Positions 24,423-32,896 of a stretch of 64,000 nucleotides of DNA are shown here, in pieces. This DNA comes from Allomuricauda sp. M10 (GTDB taxonomy: Bacteria; Bacteroidota; Bacteroidia; Flavobacteriales; Flavobacteriaceae), in the NCBI RefSeq assembly GCF_020782875.1, contig NZ_JAJGBN010000002.1, positions 310,001-374,000 on the forward strand, given 5' to 3'. How positions within the stretch are numbered: position 1 is the first letter of the stretch; each line of letters begins with the position of its first letter. A program made the position numbers and the translations under genes. The notes beneath the pieces are model-generated. The model made no database searches, had not been told where the DNA came from, and saw nothing but the letters and a program-made list of their open reading frames with translations.

Positions 24423-24860
24423 ATGAAGCACTTTTGGAGCCTTGCCCTGCTCGTTTCGTTAATTTCCTGTAGTTCAGACAGTACCAATAGAAATCCGTAT
24501 CTGCAAGAAGTGAGTTTTCGCTTCGAATTAAACCTGAACCTTCCCCTTTATACGAACCTGAACACCATAGGAAATCCTGTATATGTTGGCAATAGCGGAG
24601 TAGGCACGCGGGGTGCCTTTGTGATCAAATCCAGTTTGGATACTTATTATGCCTTTGAGGCCAGTTGTCCCAACCATACCCCGAACAGCTGTTCTACCAT
24701 GACCATTGATGGACAAAATGTGGTGTGCAGTTGCGAAGGGTACACCTATAACCTGTTCACAGGACAACAATTGGACCGCCCAGATGATGGAAATAGATAT
24801 TATGATCTGCTGTATTACCGTGCCACTTTGAACGGGAACGTGGTGGTCATTTCCAACTAA
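24423..24860 (+). CDS. Rieske-like lipoprotein lacking one cluster ligand
   Basis: A 145-residue lipoprotein (lipobox LISC, Cys16). The C-terminal part resembles a Rieske iron-sulfur domain: C82-P-N-H85, C90, then C102-S-C104-E105-G. Aligned with the canonical CTHxxC...CPCH motif, the two disulfide cysteines (90 and 104) and three ligand positions (C82, H85, C102) are present, but the second ligand histidine is Glu105. The first motif also has one extra residue. It therefore may not bind a normal 2Fe-2S cluster. It ends tail to tail with the oxidoreductase gene. Confidence 0.7.
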   Translation: MKHFWSLALLVSLISCSSDSTNRNPYLQEVSFRFELNLNLPLYTNLNTIGNPVYVGNSGVGTRGAFVIKSSLDTYYAFEASCPNHTPNSCSTMTIDGQNVVCSCEGYTYNLFTGQQLDRPDDGNRYYDLLYYRATLNGNVVVISN

Positions 24861-25858
24861 AGGGTTCCTAAAATCTTGTCCATTACCCAGCTGGTATGCA
24901 CCCCTGATTTTCCTGTGGATGGATGAAATGATTTGCCTAATAAGTGGTTTTTGATGTTGGCCACATGGAATTCTTGAATATGATCTGGATGAGGAATTTC
25001 TACCGTTTGAAAACCTGTTTCATTTTCCAATTGAAGCGAGGCTTCATCCAAAACAGAAAAACTGATTTTTCCTTTGGAACCATAAATATCGACCTTATCT
25101 ACCCGTTGATGGGTGCCGAAATTCCAAAAGCCTTCACCTGTAACCCCATTTTGATGCAGCCAAACCCCTGAAACTGCATCGAAGGCCGAATACAACCCTT
25201 GTTGATTTTTGGCAATCCCACTTGCTTCAACAACATCCCCCAAGAGAAAAGTAAACAGGTCCAATCCGTGACTTGCCAAGTCATCAAAATAACCCCCTGG
25301 GGCAATTTGTTTATCCGTACGCCAATTGTAGTTGCCATTCAAATCCAAATTGTTGGGTGGTTTCGATTTTTCCCAATGGATGTGGCGCACCTCACCGATC
25401 AAACCATCATCCAACCATTCCTTTATTTTTAGAAATCGAGGGAGGGAGCGCCGATAATAGGCCACGAACAAGGGCAATCCTTTTTCTTCAAACGCCTTAT
25501 AAATGGCCAAACTATCTTGATAATTTGGGGCCATGGGTTTTTCCACACAGCAGGGTTTGCCCGCTTCGGCCACTAGTAACGCATATTTTTTATGGGAATC
25601 AGGAGGAGTGGCAATATATATGGCATCTATTTCAGGATTGAAAATGACTTCCTCGGCATCGGTAGTCCATTGCGGAATATGGTGCCTTTTGGCGTAATCT
25701 TCAGCCTTATCAGCATTGCGCCGCATGACCATATCCACTCTAAAACCAGGAGTGTTTCGGTACGCTGGAACACTCTTTTTTTCGGCCACGCCTCCGCAAC
25801 CGATCACGCCCCATCGCAAGGGCTTCTTTTCTGAAAAATGAAAATGGGATTCTGCCAT
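24857..25858 (-). CDS. Gfo/Idh/MocA-family oxidoreductase
   Basis: A 333-residue NAD(P)-dependent sugar-type dehydrogenase. The Rossmann motif GVIGCGGVAEKKS is near residue 17, followed by the family's EKP motif (CVEKPMAPNY) and a C-terminal alpha/beta domain. The start is placed at MAESHFHFSEKKP; an earlier in-frame Met at 25882 adds eight unlikely residues. The start codon lies in the loop of a 12-bp hairpin downstream of the TonB-dependent receptor gene. Substrate unknown. Confidence 0.85.
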   Translation of the reverse strand: MAESHFHFSEKKPLRWGVIGCGGVAEKKSVPAYRNTPGFRVDMVMRRNADKAEDYAKRHHIPQWTTDAEEVIFNPEIDAIYIATPPDSHKKYALLVAEAGKPCCVEKPMAPNYQDSLAIYKAFEEKGLPLFVAYYRRSLPRFLKIKEWLDDGLIGEVRHIHWEKSKPPNNLDLNGNYNWRTDKQIAPGGYFDDLASHGLDLFTFLLGDVVEASGIAKNQQGLYSAFDAVSGVWLHQNGVTGEGFWNFGTHQRVDKVDIYGSKGKISFSVLDEASLQLENETGFQTVEIPHPDHIQEFHVANIKNHLLGKSFHPSTGKSGVHTSWVMDKILGTL

Positions 25859-25883
25859 CTTGTTAAAATTACAGAATCCCATT
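25843..25883 (-). terminator. Hairpin spanning the oxidoreductase start codon
   Basis: A perfect 12-bp stem (AATGGGATTCTG/CAGAATCCCATT) with a 17-base loop, followed by a T-rich tract on the minus strand. It begins 12 bases after the receptor stop codon and holds the oxidoreductase ATG in its loop. It can act as receptor terminator, translation control, or both. Confidence 0.6.
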
Positions 25884-25894
25884 CATTTCATATC

Positions 25895-28069
25895 CTAAAA
25901 ATTGAAAGTGGCCCCTAACAAAAAGTTGATTCCCGCTTGGGGGTAGTAGCCGGCACCTTCAATGGTGGTTATGGTTCCAGGGTTGGAAAAATCATCATCA
26001 TAGGTATAAAAATACCCGTTGGAAACTATGTCCGCATCAAAAATATTATTCACTAGACCAGAAAGCACAATACTTTTCACAAAGGCATTGGTCTGGATCA
26101 CATACTGAATATTGAAATCGGTTTGGGTGTAACTATCCAAGGTTGACCCCTCGGAATCGATATTGCCCATGTACTGTTTTCCTACGAATTTGGACAACAA
26201 CGACACTTGAAAATTTTCATGCGGTTGGTAGGTCAAAATGTTACCCGCAATCAATTGGGGGGAATAGGCAATATGGGTATTCCCTAGGTCTTGAAGCACC
26301 CCATCCCGTTGAAAATAAAAGTCGAGGTTTCTGTTATCGCTCAAAGCCAGATTAGGTCTCCACAAAAATTTCTGGGCAAACCTCAAATTGGCATCCAATT
26401 CCAACCCAAATCGGTAACTGTCACCAACATTCGCCCTTAAGGGCGCGCCAACATCGTTGAGTTCCCCGGTAAGTACCAACTGATCTTTGTAACACATGTA
26501 GTACACATTGGCATTCAATTGAAAATCTGGAGAAACATAACGCCAGCCCAGCTCAAAATCGTTCAACTTTTCAGGTCGGGGACTGCCACTTTCATAATCG
26601 TTTCGGTTGGGTTCCCTATTGGCCCTGGCATATGAAAAATAGAAATTGTTGTTGGGGTTCAAATCGAACGTGACACCTGCTTTTGGATTGAAAAAATTGA
26701 AGGTGTCATCCACCAGACCGGTATCATCCCCATTGGCTTCATAACCCACCCTACGGTATTGCACATCCCCAAAAACAGACCATTTATTCGTCAACTGATA
26801 ATTAGCCTTGGCATATCCGTTAAAATCAGTTTTGGTGGAATTATCATCATAATATCGATCTCTGATTTCGCTGTTACTGGCGTATCGCGCCCAGATGATT
26901 TCCCCAAAGTGGTCTCCCTTGTATTCGTTGTAACCTCCGCCTAAAATTAGTTTGAGGTTATTCTTATCATAAGTTGCCGAAAAAACGGTTCCGTAAAAAT
27001 CATTGTCCAACCAACGTCTGCGGATCAGATCGGTACTTTCCAAGGGCTCTCCATCTACCATGATGGGTTCCAAACCGTAATCTGCAAAATCTTCATCTTC
27101 TTTGTACTGTTCAAAATATCCTCTACCGGGCGTAAAATGCAAGGCTAAATGCGTGGTCCAATCCGGGCTCCAGGTTTCATTCCAATGCAATTGAAAGTGA
27201 TCTTGCTTGTAGTTGTCCTCCTCCCTGTCGTAGAATTGAATGTTCCCATTTTCATCGCTGTACATTCCTGCCGAATTAAAGGTACGATTGGTGGCAAGCT
27301 CATCAGCAGTGATACCGTTCCAAGCTTGATAGGTGACTTCATGACCGCCAAAAAGCAAAGCTTTCACTAAGGTGTTATCATCCTTGTACACACCTTGTAA
27401 AAAGTAGGCATCCAGTTTGGAACTCGCCCGATCCACATAACCATCAGAAGTTACGCGGGAGAGTCTCCCAGAAAATTCCACATAATCATTGAGCAACCCT
27501 GTACTGAACTTTACATTGTTCCGAAGGGTATTAAAACTTCCGATGGAGGAAGAAACCTTAGCATAAGCCTCTTCTGAAAAAGCATCGGTGAGCATGTTAA
27601 GACTGGCACCGAAGGCCCCTGCACCATTAGTAGAGGTTCCCACCCCACGCTGCAGCTGCAAACTTTGGGTAGAGGAAGAAAAATCGGGCATGTTCACCCA
27701 AAAAGTTCCTTGGGACTCGGCATCGTTGTACGGCACCCCATTAATGGTAACGTTCACCCTTGTGGCATCGCTACCACGCACCCGAATGCCGGTGTAGCCG
27801 ATTCCGGCTCCGGCGTCCGAAGTGGTCACCACGGCCGGCATGAAATTCATCAAAATGGGCACATCTTGCCCCAAGTTTCGAGGAGTGATGTCCTCCTTTT
27901 CCAAATTGGAAAAGGTAATGGGAAATTCCTTCGTTACCCGGACGGCTTGGACCAGGACTTCGTCCAAGACCACTTTTTTGCCTTCCAAAGTGTCGGCAGG
28001 TTCATTTTGTTGGGCACTCAAGCTGAGTCCCAGCCCGCAAAGGGCCAATGTTGTGAATAAAGGTTTCAT
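25895..28069 (-). CDS. TonB-dependent receptor, predicted thiamine-compound uptake
   Basis: A 724-residue outer-membrane receptor with a signal peptide (cleaved near LSLSAQ), an N-terminal plug domain (about residues 50-165, with GIRVRGSDATRVNVTINGVP) and a 22-strand barrel ending in the C-terminal Phe (LLGATFNF). A TPP riboswitch lies directly upstream on the same strand, so the receptor is repressed when thiamine pyrophosphate is plentiful. This points to uptake of thiamine or a precursor; similar TPP-controlled receptors are known in Bacteroidota. There is no CarboxypepD-like N-terminal domain. Confidence 0.87.
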   Translation of the reverse strand: MKPLFTTLALCGLGLSLSAQQNEPADTLEGKKVVLDEVLVQAVRVTKEFPITFSNLEKEDITPRNLGQDVPILMNFMPAVVTTSDAGAGIGYTGIRVRGSDATRVNVTINGVPYNDAESQGTFWVNMPDFSSSTQSLQLQRGVGTSTNGAGAFGASLNMLTDAFSEEAYAKVSSSIGSFNTLRNNVKFSTGLLNDYVEFSGRLSRVTSDGYVDRASSKLDAYFLQGVYKDDNTLVKALLFGGHEVTYQAWNGITADELATNRTFNSAGMYSDENGNIQFYDREEDNYKQDHFQLHWNETWSPDWTTHLALHFTPGRGYFEQYKEDEDFADYGLEPIMVDGEPLESTDLIRRRWLDNDFYGTVFSATYDKNNLKLILGGGYNEYKGDHFGEIIWARYASNSEIRDRYYDDNSTKTDFNGYAKANYQLTNKWSVFGDVQYRRVGYEANGDDTGLVDDTFNFFNPKAGVTFDLNPNNNFYFSYARANREPNRNDYESGSPRPEKLNDFELGWRYVSPDFQLNANVYYMCYKDQLVLTGELNDVGAPLRANVGDSYRFGLELDANLRFAQKFLWRPNLALSDNRNLDFYFQRDGVLQDLGNTHIAYSPQLIAGNILTYQPHENFQVSLLSKFVGKQYMGNIDSEGSTLDSYTQTDFNIQYVIQTNAFVKSIVLSGLVNNIFDADIVSNGYFYTYDDDFSNPGTITTIEGAGYYPQAGINFLLGATFNF

Positions 28070-28088
28070 TCGTAAAAATGTTACGAAT
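28068..28088 (-). promoter_or_regulatory. Hairpin overlapping the receptor start codon
   Basis: ATTCGTA and TACGAAT arms (7 bp, 7-base loop) run into the receptor ATG. A start-codon hairpin fits a translational expression platform for the riboswitch, but this is inference. Confidence 0.4.
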
Positions 28089-28157
28089 AAAAGGGGTCAT
28101 TATTCTTGTTAATAAATTGATTTTTGTTTCTAAAGAAACATAGAAATTCCAAGATGC

Positions 28158-28318
28158 GCTTGGCGCAATCCCTTGGCAGCATTACCCGCCCAGGTTCATT
28201 GGGTATAATCTCAGCCTTGATTAAGTTTTGGGTTTTAAGTTGGAAGTTCTAAGTTATGTCGACCTAACTTGAACCTTATCATTTAAAACTTTGAACTGCT
28301 ACAAAGCACCCCTTTGAG
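28158..28318 (-). promoter_or_regulatory. TPP riboswitch (THI element)
   Basis: On the minus strand the conserved parts appear in order: AGGGGTGC (28306-28313), a long variable arm, GGCTGAGA, ACCC, GAACCTG, GGGTAATGCTGCC and AAGGGAT. These are the pyrimidine- and pyrophosphate-sensing cores of the thiamine pyrophosphate riboswitch. The variable P3 arm is unusually long (about 80 bases) and can fold on itself (GTTTTAA/TTAAAAC and GTTC.AGTTA/TAACT.GAAC). It precedes the TonB-dependent receptor by about 90 bases. With it, the 28070-28422 gap is explained apart from about 90 bases before the histidine kinase. Confidence 0.92.
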
Positions 28319-28324
28319 ATGGGG

Positions 28325-28332
28325 CAAATGTA
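28325..28332 (-). promoter_or_regulatory. Promoter -7 box for the riboswitch transcript
   Basis: TACATTTG on the minus strand matches TAnnTTTG exactly and lies 7 bases before the riboswitch core, the right place for a transcript that begins with it. Confidence 0.6.
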
Positions 28333-28422
28333 GTGTTCGGACATCATATTTCATAAAAAACCATCCGGAATTTTAACTTTTGGTTAGAACTATGGTCCCA
28401 AAGTCTGGGCGTATATAAGAAT

Positions 28423-30864
28423 ATGTACCCTAGATCCAAAAAAAGATTTACACTAAAAATTATATTCAGTTATGCCGTGCTGGGCATATTGGCGCTGCTG
28501 GCCGCTTATTTCATCTATGATGAATTCAAAAGCTACACGGCGACACAAAGCAAAGGGGATGACAACCTTAAACTGTTACGCACCAACGAACTGTTGACCA
28601 ATTTATACGAGGCGGAAAACCTGTCCAAATTGGCATTGCAGTCCAAACAACCGAAAGATCTTAAGGCCTATGCCCAAAAAGTAGACTCGATTACTGTCTT
28701 GATTGATTCCCTAAAACCCTTGGCCCGAACCAATGTAGGTGACCAAGTTGCGAAACTTGATAGTGTTCAAAAACTACTACAACAAAAAGTTTATAACAGT
28801 GCCGAGTTACGCAGGCTCAAGGTGAAAAATGAAAACAATGCCTCTTTTGATTCCGTTTTGGAGGCCTTCCATAAAATGGAAGTGGAGATGGGAAGGATCA
28901 CCCCGGAGACATTTGCTCCCAATTTTGAGCAACTCTCGCCCGAAACCCAGCAATCCATTCGGGAATATGTAGCCTTTTTGAACAAGAACATCCCCAATTC
29001 TAATGCCGCTTCCAATGCCAACAATATTGACTCGATCCTGGAGGTTTCCAAATCGATTTTAAACAAGGCAAAGACCCAAACCGCCGCCATGGAACGGTCC
29101 ATGTTGCAAAAGGAACTTCAAATTTACCGTACCGATCTGGAACTTTCGCAAAAGATGCGGAGTGTCCTTTCCGATTTTGAACGGGAAATGGTGCAGAACG
29201 CCTTTATGGACAACATCACCCAAAAGCAAGCTCTGAAAAGAAGTACCCGTTTGGCCGGGGGTGCGGTGATTTTGGGGTTGCTCATCGTAATCCTCTTCAC
29301 TTTTCTGATATCCAAAGACTATTGGAAAGGACAGCGATACCAAGAACAATTGGAAAAAGCGAAAAAATACTCCGAATTGCTTTTGAAGAGTCGGGAACAG
29401 TTGATTTTCACAGTGAGCCATGATCTTAGGACCCCTTTGAACACCATTAACGGATATTCCGAATTGATGGAGCACAGCGGCCTCAACAACAAACAATTGA
29501 CCTATTTGAAAAATGTGAAATCGGCTTCAGGATATGTAAACAATTTGGTCAACGATCTTTTGGATTTTTCCAAACTGGAAGCTGGAAAAGTACAATTGGA
29601 AAAAGTCCCCTTTGTGCTTGCCCCATTGATCCACGAAACGGCAGGTCATTTTGATGAAACCAACACCAAAAAAAATCTGGAACTGATTCTGCAGATTTCC
29701 GAAGAACTCAGCAAACCCATCATTAGCGATCCTTTCCGTATTCGCCAGATTTTGACGAACCTCATCGGAAATGCCTATAAGTTTACTGAGAAAGGATTCA
29801 TTAAGGTTGTTGCAGCGGTACAGGAAAAAAAAGATGGTCCTTGGATTCAGATTCAGGTAATCGATACCGGTATCGGTATTGAAAAGGAAAAACAGGAATT
29901 GATCTTTCAGGAATTTACGCAAGCAGGGGACAAAAATGAGCACAAACACAGTGGTTACGGCCTTGGACTCACCATCTCCAAAAAATTGACAGAACTGTTA
30001 GGAGGAACACTATCCCTATCAAGTGAGGTAAACAAAGGCAGTACCTTCACTTTGGAGGTTCCTGTCCAATTTTCGGAGCATTCTATCCTTGATAAGGGTC
30101 CGGACAAGGAACATACTCGAGAACTACCGGTTTCGGTCTTGGTAATCGATGATGATGAAAATATGTTGGGTCTCATTGCCGAAATTTGCAAGGCTAATCA
30201 GATCATGGTCAGAACGGTTTCAAATTTCAAGCAATTGGAATCCTCGGAGATTTTTGGTTTTAACAAAGTACTCACGGACATACAAATGCCCAAAATGGAT
30301 GGCTTCGCTGTTCTGGGAACATTGAAAGCAATGGGGTTTGAAAATCCGGTAATTGCCATGACCGGTCAATCCATTAGCAAGAAATCCACCTTCATCAGTG
30401 CCGGTTTTACTGATGTGATACAAAAACCTTTTTCTGCACACATGCTTCTTTCCGTATTGGGTAAAACGAATGATCATTTGGAAGAAAGCCCCTTAGTCCT
30501 GAAAATCGATTCGACATTGTTCAGCATAACACAGATTGCCGAATTTTTAGATGGTCCCAAGGCTATTCAGGAAGTACTACAGGTTTTTTTGGAGAACAAC
30601 CGTTTGAATTTGGACCTGCTCTTTACCTCTATCGGCAATAGTGATTTTAAGGAACTGAGAGCTGTGGCGCATAAAATGTTACCCATGTTCCGACAATTGG
30701 AAGTACAGGATTCCATACCTATTTTAGAGCAGTTGGAAAACCTTGATGAACATGAAAAAGGAGAACAGGTTTATCAATTGCTTACGGAACTAAAACAGTT
30801 GTTGTTTGATTTGGAAACGGAAATTCAAGATTATTTGATCAAACTTCCAGTTGGTACTGATTGA
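28423..30864 (+). CDS. Hybrid histidine kinase with REC and Hpt domains
   Basis: An 813-residue phosphorelay kinase. Order: membrane helix (about residues 11-29), periplasmic helical sensor with coiled coils (30-280), second helix (about 283-303), HisKA with H333 in VSHDLRTPLNTINGYSE, HATPase (about 395-550, DTGIGIEKEKQ and GYGLGLTISKKL), receiver with D619 in LTDIQMPKMDG, and a C-terminal Hpt domain with H750 in AHKMLPM. Phosphate can pass H333-D619-H750 and then to a separate regulator. The convergent sigma-54 activator next door overlaps its 3' end by 26 bases and is the obvious partner. Confidence 0.9.
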   Translation: MYPRSKKRFTLKIIFSYAVLGILALLAAYFIYDEFKSYTATQSKGDDNLKLLRTNELLTNLYEAENLSKLALQSKQPKDLKAYAQKVDSITVLIDSLKPLARTNVGDQVAKLDSVQKLLQQKVYNSAELRRLKVKNENNASFDSVLEAFHKMEVEMGRITPETFAPNFEQLSPETQQSIREYVAFLNKNIPNSNAASNANNIDSILEVSKSILNKAKTQTAAMERSMLQKELQIYRTDLELSQKMRSVLSDFEREMVQNAFMDNITQKQALKRSTRLAGGAVILGLLIVILFTFLISKDYWKGQRYQEQLEKAKKYSELLLKSREQLIFTVSHDLRTPLNTINGYSELMEHSGLNNKQLTYLKNVKSASGYVNNLVNDLLDFSKLEAGKVQLEKVPFVLAPLIHETAGHFDETNTKKNLELILQISEELSKPIISDPFRIRQILTNLIGNAYKFTEKGFIKVVAAVQEKKDGPWIQIQVIDTGIGIEKEKQELIFQEFTQAGDKNEHKHSGYGLGLTISKKLTELLGGTLSLSSEVNKGSTFTLEVPVQFSEHSILDKGPDKEHTRELPVSVLVIDDDENMLGLIAEICKANQIMVRTVSNFKQLESSEIFGFNKVLTDIQMPKMDGFAVLGTLKAMGFENPVIAMTGQSISKKSTFISAGFTDVIQKPFSAHMLLSVLGKTNDHLEESPLVLKIDSTLFSITQIAEFLDGPKAIQEVLQVFLENNRLNLDLLFTSIGNSDFKELRAVAHKMLPMFRQLEVQDSIPILEQLENLDEHEKGEQVYQLLTELKQLLFDLETEIQDYLIKLPVGTD

Positions 30865-32182
30865 TCTTGTTGTAAAGGGTCTTTCGGGTGATCTGTAAAA
30901 GCTTGGCCGCCTTGCTCTTGTTGAAATTGGTCTGTTTTAATGCCTCCATGATTCGTTCCTTTTCAAAATCCGATTTGGAAAAGATTGGTTCTTGGGTTCC
31001 GTTGACCCCCTGCACCACTTCGTTTGACAAGGCATCGGGTAAAACCATCTCTCCTTGGGAAAAAAGAACGGCACGTTTTATCACATTTTTCATTTCACGA
31101 AGGTTGCCAGGCCAGGAATAATCCAACAACAGTTGTTTGGTTTCTTCAGAAAAATCGAGAACTTCTTTGCCCAATTCAGAATTGGCCCTGTCCAAAAAAT
31201 AATTGGCAAACAAGAGAATATCCTCTTTCCTTTCACGCAAGGAGGGCACCTCAATGGAAAACTCGTTCAACCGATGGTACAAATCTTCCCTGAAAGCCCC
31301 ATCGTCGATGGCTTCCAAAAGGTTTTCATTGGTAGCAGCTATAATCCGAAGGTCCAAATGGATTTCCTTGGTACTCCCCACCCTTTTGATCTTTCGCTCT
31401 TGGATGGCCCTAAGTAATTGCACCTGATGCTCATAGGACAGGTTTCCCACTTCATCCAAAAAGAGAGTGCCGCCGTTGGCCGCCTCAAAATGGCCTACCT
31501 TGTCTTCAACGGCCCCGGTAAAACTACCCTTCACATGACCGAAAAATTCACTTGTGGCAATTTCCTTGGGTATGGCACCGCAATCCACGGCCACAAAAGG
31601 TTGATCGCTTCGGTTACTGGCTTTGTGGATGGCATTTGCAGTTACTTCCTTACCTGTACCACTTTCCCCGGTCAATAGAACTGACATATTAGTGGGAGCC
31701 ACCAATTGCACATACTGCTGCAATTTTTTAGAACTTTCGCTTTCTCCTGCCAAAAAGCTATTCGGGTTTTTCTTTACAGTTTTTATTGGAGAAGTTTCAA
31801 CCTTTTCTTGTTGATTTCTGTTGTTAGTGGCCAAAGCATTGTTGATCACGGTTACAATTTCATCCGGTGTAAAAGGTTTTGAAATATAATCGAAAGCCCC
31901 ATTTTTAATGGCATTTACAGCAGTTCGGACTTCGGCGTAGCCTGTCATCAAGATGACTTGGGTATGGGGTGATTCTTTTTTTACCTGCGGAAGGAGGGTA
32001 ACCCCATTACCTTTGGGCAACCTCACATCGGAAAGGATCACGTCAAAATGGGAAGTTCTCAATTGCTCTTCGGCCTCCTTGATGGTATAACTTGTGGATA
32101 CGGCAAAACCATTCTTGGTCAAAAACTTTTCAAGCATTTGACAGAAAGCAGTGTCGTCTTCAATGATCAGGATTTTGGGCAT
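30839..32182 (-). CDS. Sigma-54-dependent response regulator
   Basis: A 447-residue NtrC-family activator. Receiver domain with D52 (residues 1-120), AAA+ domain (about 150-380) with Walker A GESGTGKE and the sigma-54 contact loop GSFTGA (usual form GAFTGA), and a C-terminal Fis-type HTH (KSKAAKLLQITRKTLYNKI). It converts sigma-54 promoters to open complexes after phosphorylation, here probably by the hybrid kinase that ends tail to tail with it. The gene for the PepSY-like protein follows upstream with a likely target promoter. Confidence 0.92.
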   Translation of the reverse strand: MPKILIIEDDTAFCQMLEKFLTKNGFAVSTSYTIKEAEEQLRTSHFDVILSDVRLPKGNGVTLLPQVKKESPHTQVILMTGYAEVRTAVNAIKNGAFDYISKPFTPDEIVTVINNALATNNRNQQEKVETSPIKTVKKNPNSFLAGESESSKKLQQYVQLVAPTNMSVLLTGESGTGKEVTANAIHKASNRSDQPFVAVDCGAIPKEIATSEFFGHVKGSFTGAVEDKVGHFEAANGGTLFLDEVGNLSYEHQVQLLRAIQERKIKRVGSTKEIHLDLRIIAATNENLLEAIDDGAFREDLYHRLNEFSIEVPSLRERKEDILLFANYFLDRANSELGKEVLDFSEETKQLLLDYSWPGNLREMKNVIKRAVLFSQGEMVLPDALSNEVVQGVNGTQEPIFSKSDFEKERIMEALKQTNFNKSKAAKLLQITRKTLYNKINQYQLEV

Positions 32183-32250
32183 AGCTTAGATATCTAATAT
32201 ACGATACCAAAAGCCGATGGGATGGTGCTTCACTTATAAATTTATCACAA

Positions 32251-32278
32251 AAAAAGGGCTGCAAATGCAGCCCTTTTC
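32251..32278. terminator. Terminator of the PepSY-like gene
   Basis: The stem AAAAGGGCTGC/GCAGCCCTTTT has a short loop. On the minus strand it follows the PepSY-like gene after a T/G-rich linker, TTAGGTTAGTTAGTTTGGTT. Confidence 0.8.
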
Positions 32279-32318
32279 AACCAAACTAACTAACCTAACA
32301 CGGTCTCGAAAACTTAAA

Positions 32319-32621
32319 TTACATGTCGATCCAGTTACCATCGGCATCGGCATATACGGTTCCTGTAGTACCATCTTCCAGAGATAGATCCAATTTGAAC
32401 TGGTCCTTCTCATTCTTGTAGGCTTTGTCAATTTTGGCCGTGGGGTAGTTTTTCTCCACTGCTTTTGAAACGGCTTCAGGAAGGGAAGCAACTTCTATTT
32501 CCTCAAAATCCTGGGCAACGATTACTGTGGCGTTATCCACATCAAGTTCTGGAGTTTCTACGTTGGCGAAAGCTGTGATTCCTACGAAGGACAATACGGT
32601 TGCAATTGCTAAATTTTTCAT
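32319..32621 (-). CDS. Secreted PepSY-like protein
   Basis: A 100-residue periplasmic protein with a signal peptide (MKNLAIATVLSFVGITAFA) followed by one PepSY-like/BLIP-like unit (about residues 40-100, LPEAVSKAVEKNYPTAKIDKA and KLDLSLEDGTTGTVYADADG). Such small secreted proteins are found near two-component systems in Bacteroidota and may sense or buffer envelope stress. Here it lies next to a sigma-54 activator and carries a plausible sigma-54 promoter. It is very acidic. Confidence 0.78.
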   Translation of the reverse strand: MKNLAIATVLSFVGITAFANVETPELDVDNATVIVAQDFEEIEVASLPEAVSKAVEKNYPTAKIDKAYKNEKDQFKLDLSLEDGTTGTVYADADGNWIDM

Positions 32622-32657
32622 GGTATATGATTTTAATGTTTTACTTGCTTAGTTATA

Positions 32658-32674
32658 TGAAAAACCAATGCCAG
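32658..32674 (-). promoter_or_regulatory. Candidate sigma-54 promoter of the PepSY-like gene
   Basis: On the minus strand CTGGCATTGGTTTTTCA aligns with YTGGCACGrNNNTTGCW at 11 of 14 informative positions, including the -24 GG and the -12 C, but not the preceding G. It lies 37 bases before the ATG. A match of this kind next to a sigma-54 activator gene is suggestive, not proof. Confidence 0.45.
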
Positions 32675-32739
32675 AATTTTGAGTCTTGCCAATTTCCATT
32701 TTAATTACTGATTATCAATCACTTAAAAAATATAGGAAT

Positions 32740-32757
32740 TTTTACATCTGTGTAAAA
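32740..32757. promoter_or_regulatory. Inverted repeat, likely activator-binding site
   Basis: TTTTACA-tctg-TGTAAAA, perfect 7-bp arms, lies about 75-90 bases upstream of the candidate sigma-54 promoter, the usual distance for an NtrC-type enhancer. Two more GTGTAA half-sites follow at 32759-32765 and 32780-32788. Confidence 0.5.
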
Positions 32758-32789
32758 GTGTGTAATTATCAGGTTGAAGTGTGTAAAAA

Positions 32790-32821
32790 GTAAACAAGAA
32801 AGGTCGCTTTCGCGACCTTTC
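32790..32821 (-). terminator. Terminator of the small membrane protein gene
   Basis: The stem GAAAGGTCGC/GCGACCTTTC with a four-base loop is followed by a T-rich tract on the minus strand, about 75 bases after the stop codon of the 49-residue protein. Confidence 0.7.
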
Positions 32822-32896
32822 ATCCTGACCAACTATAGTCACAAGGAAATAAGACTATTATAGGGTTGGCAGAAATGGACAATACATGGATAGTGT

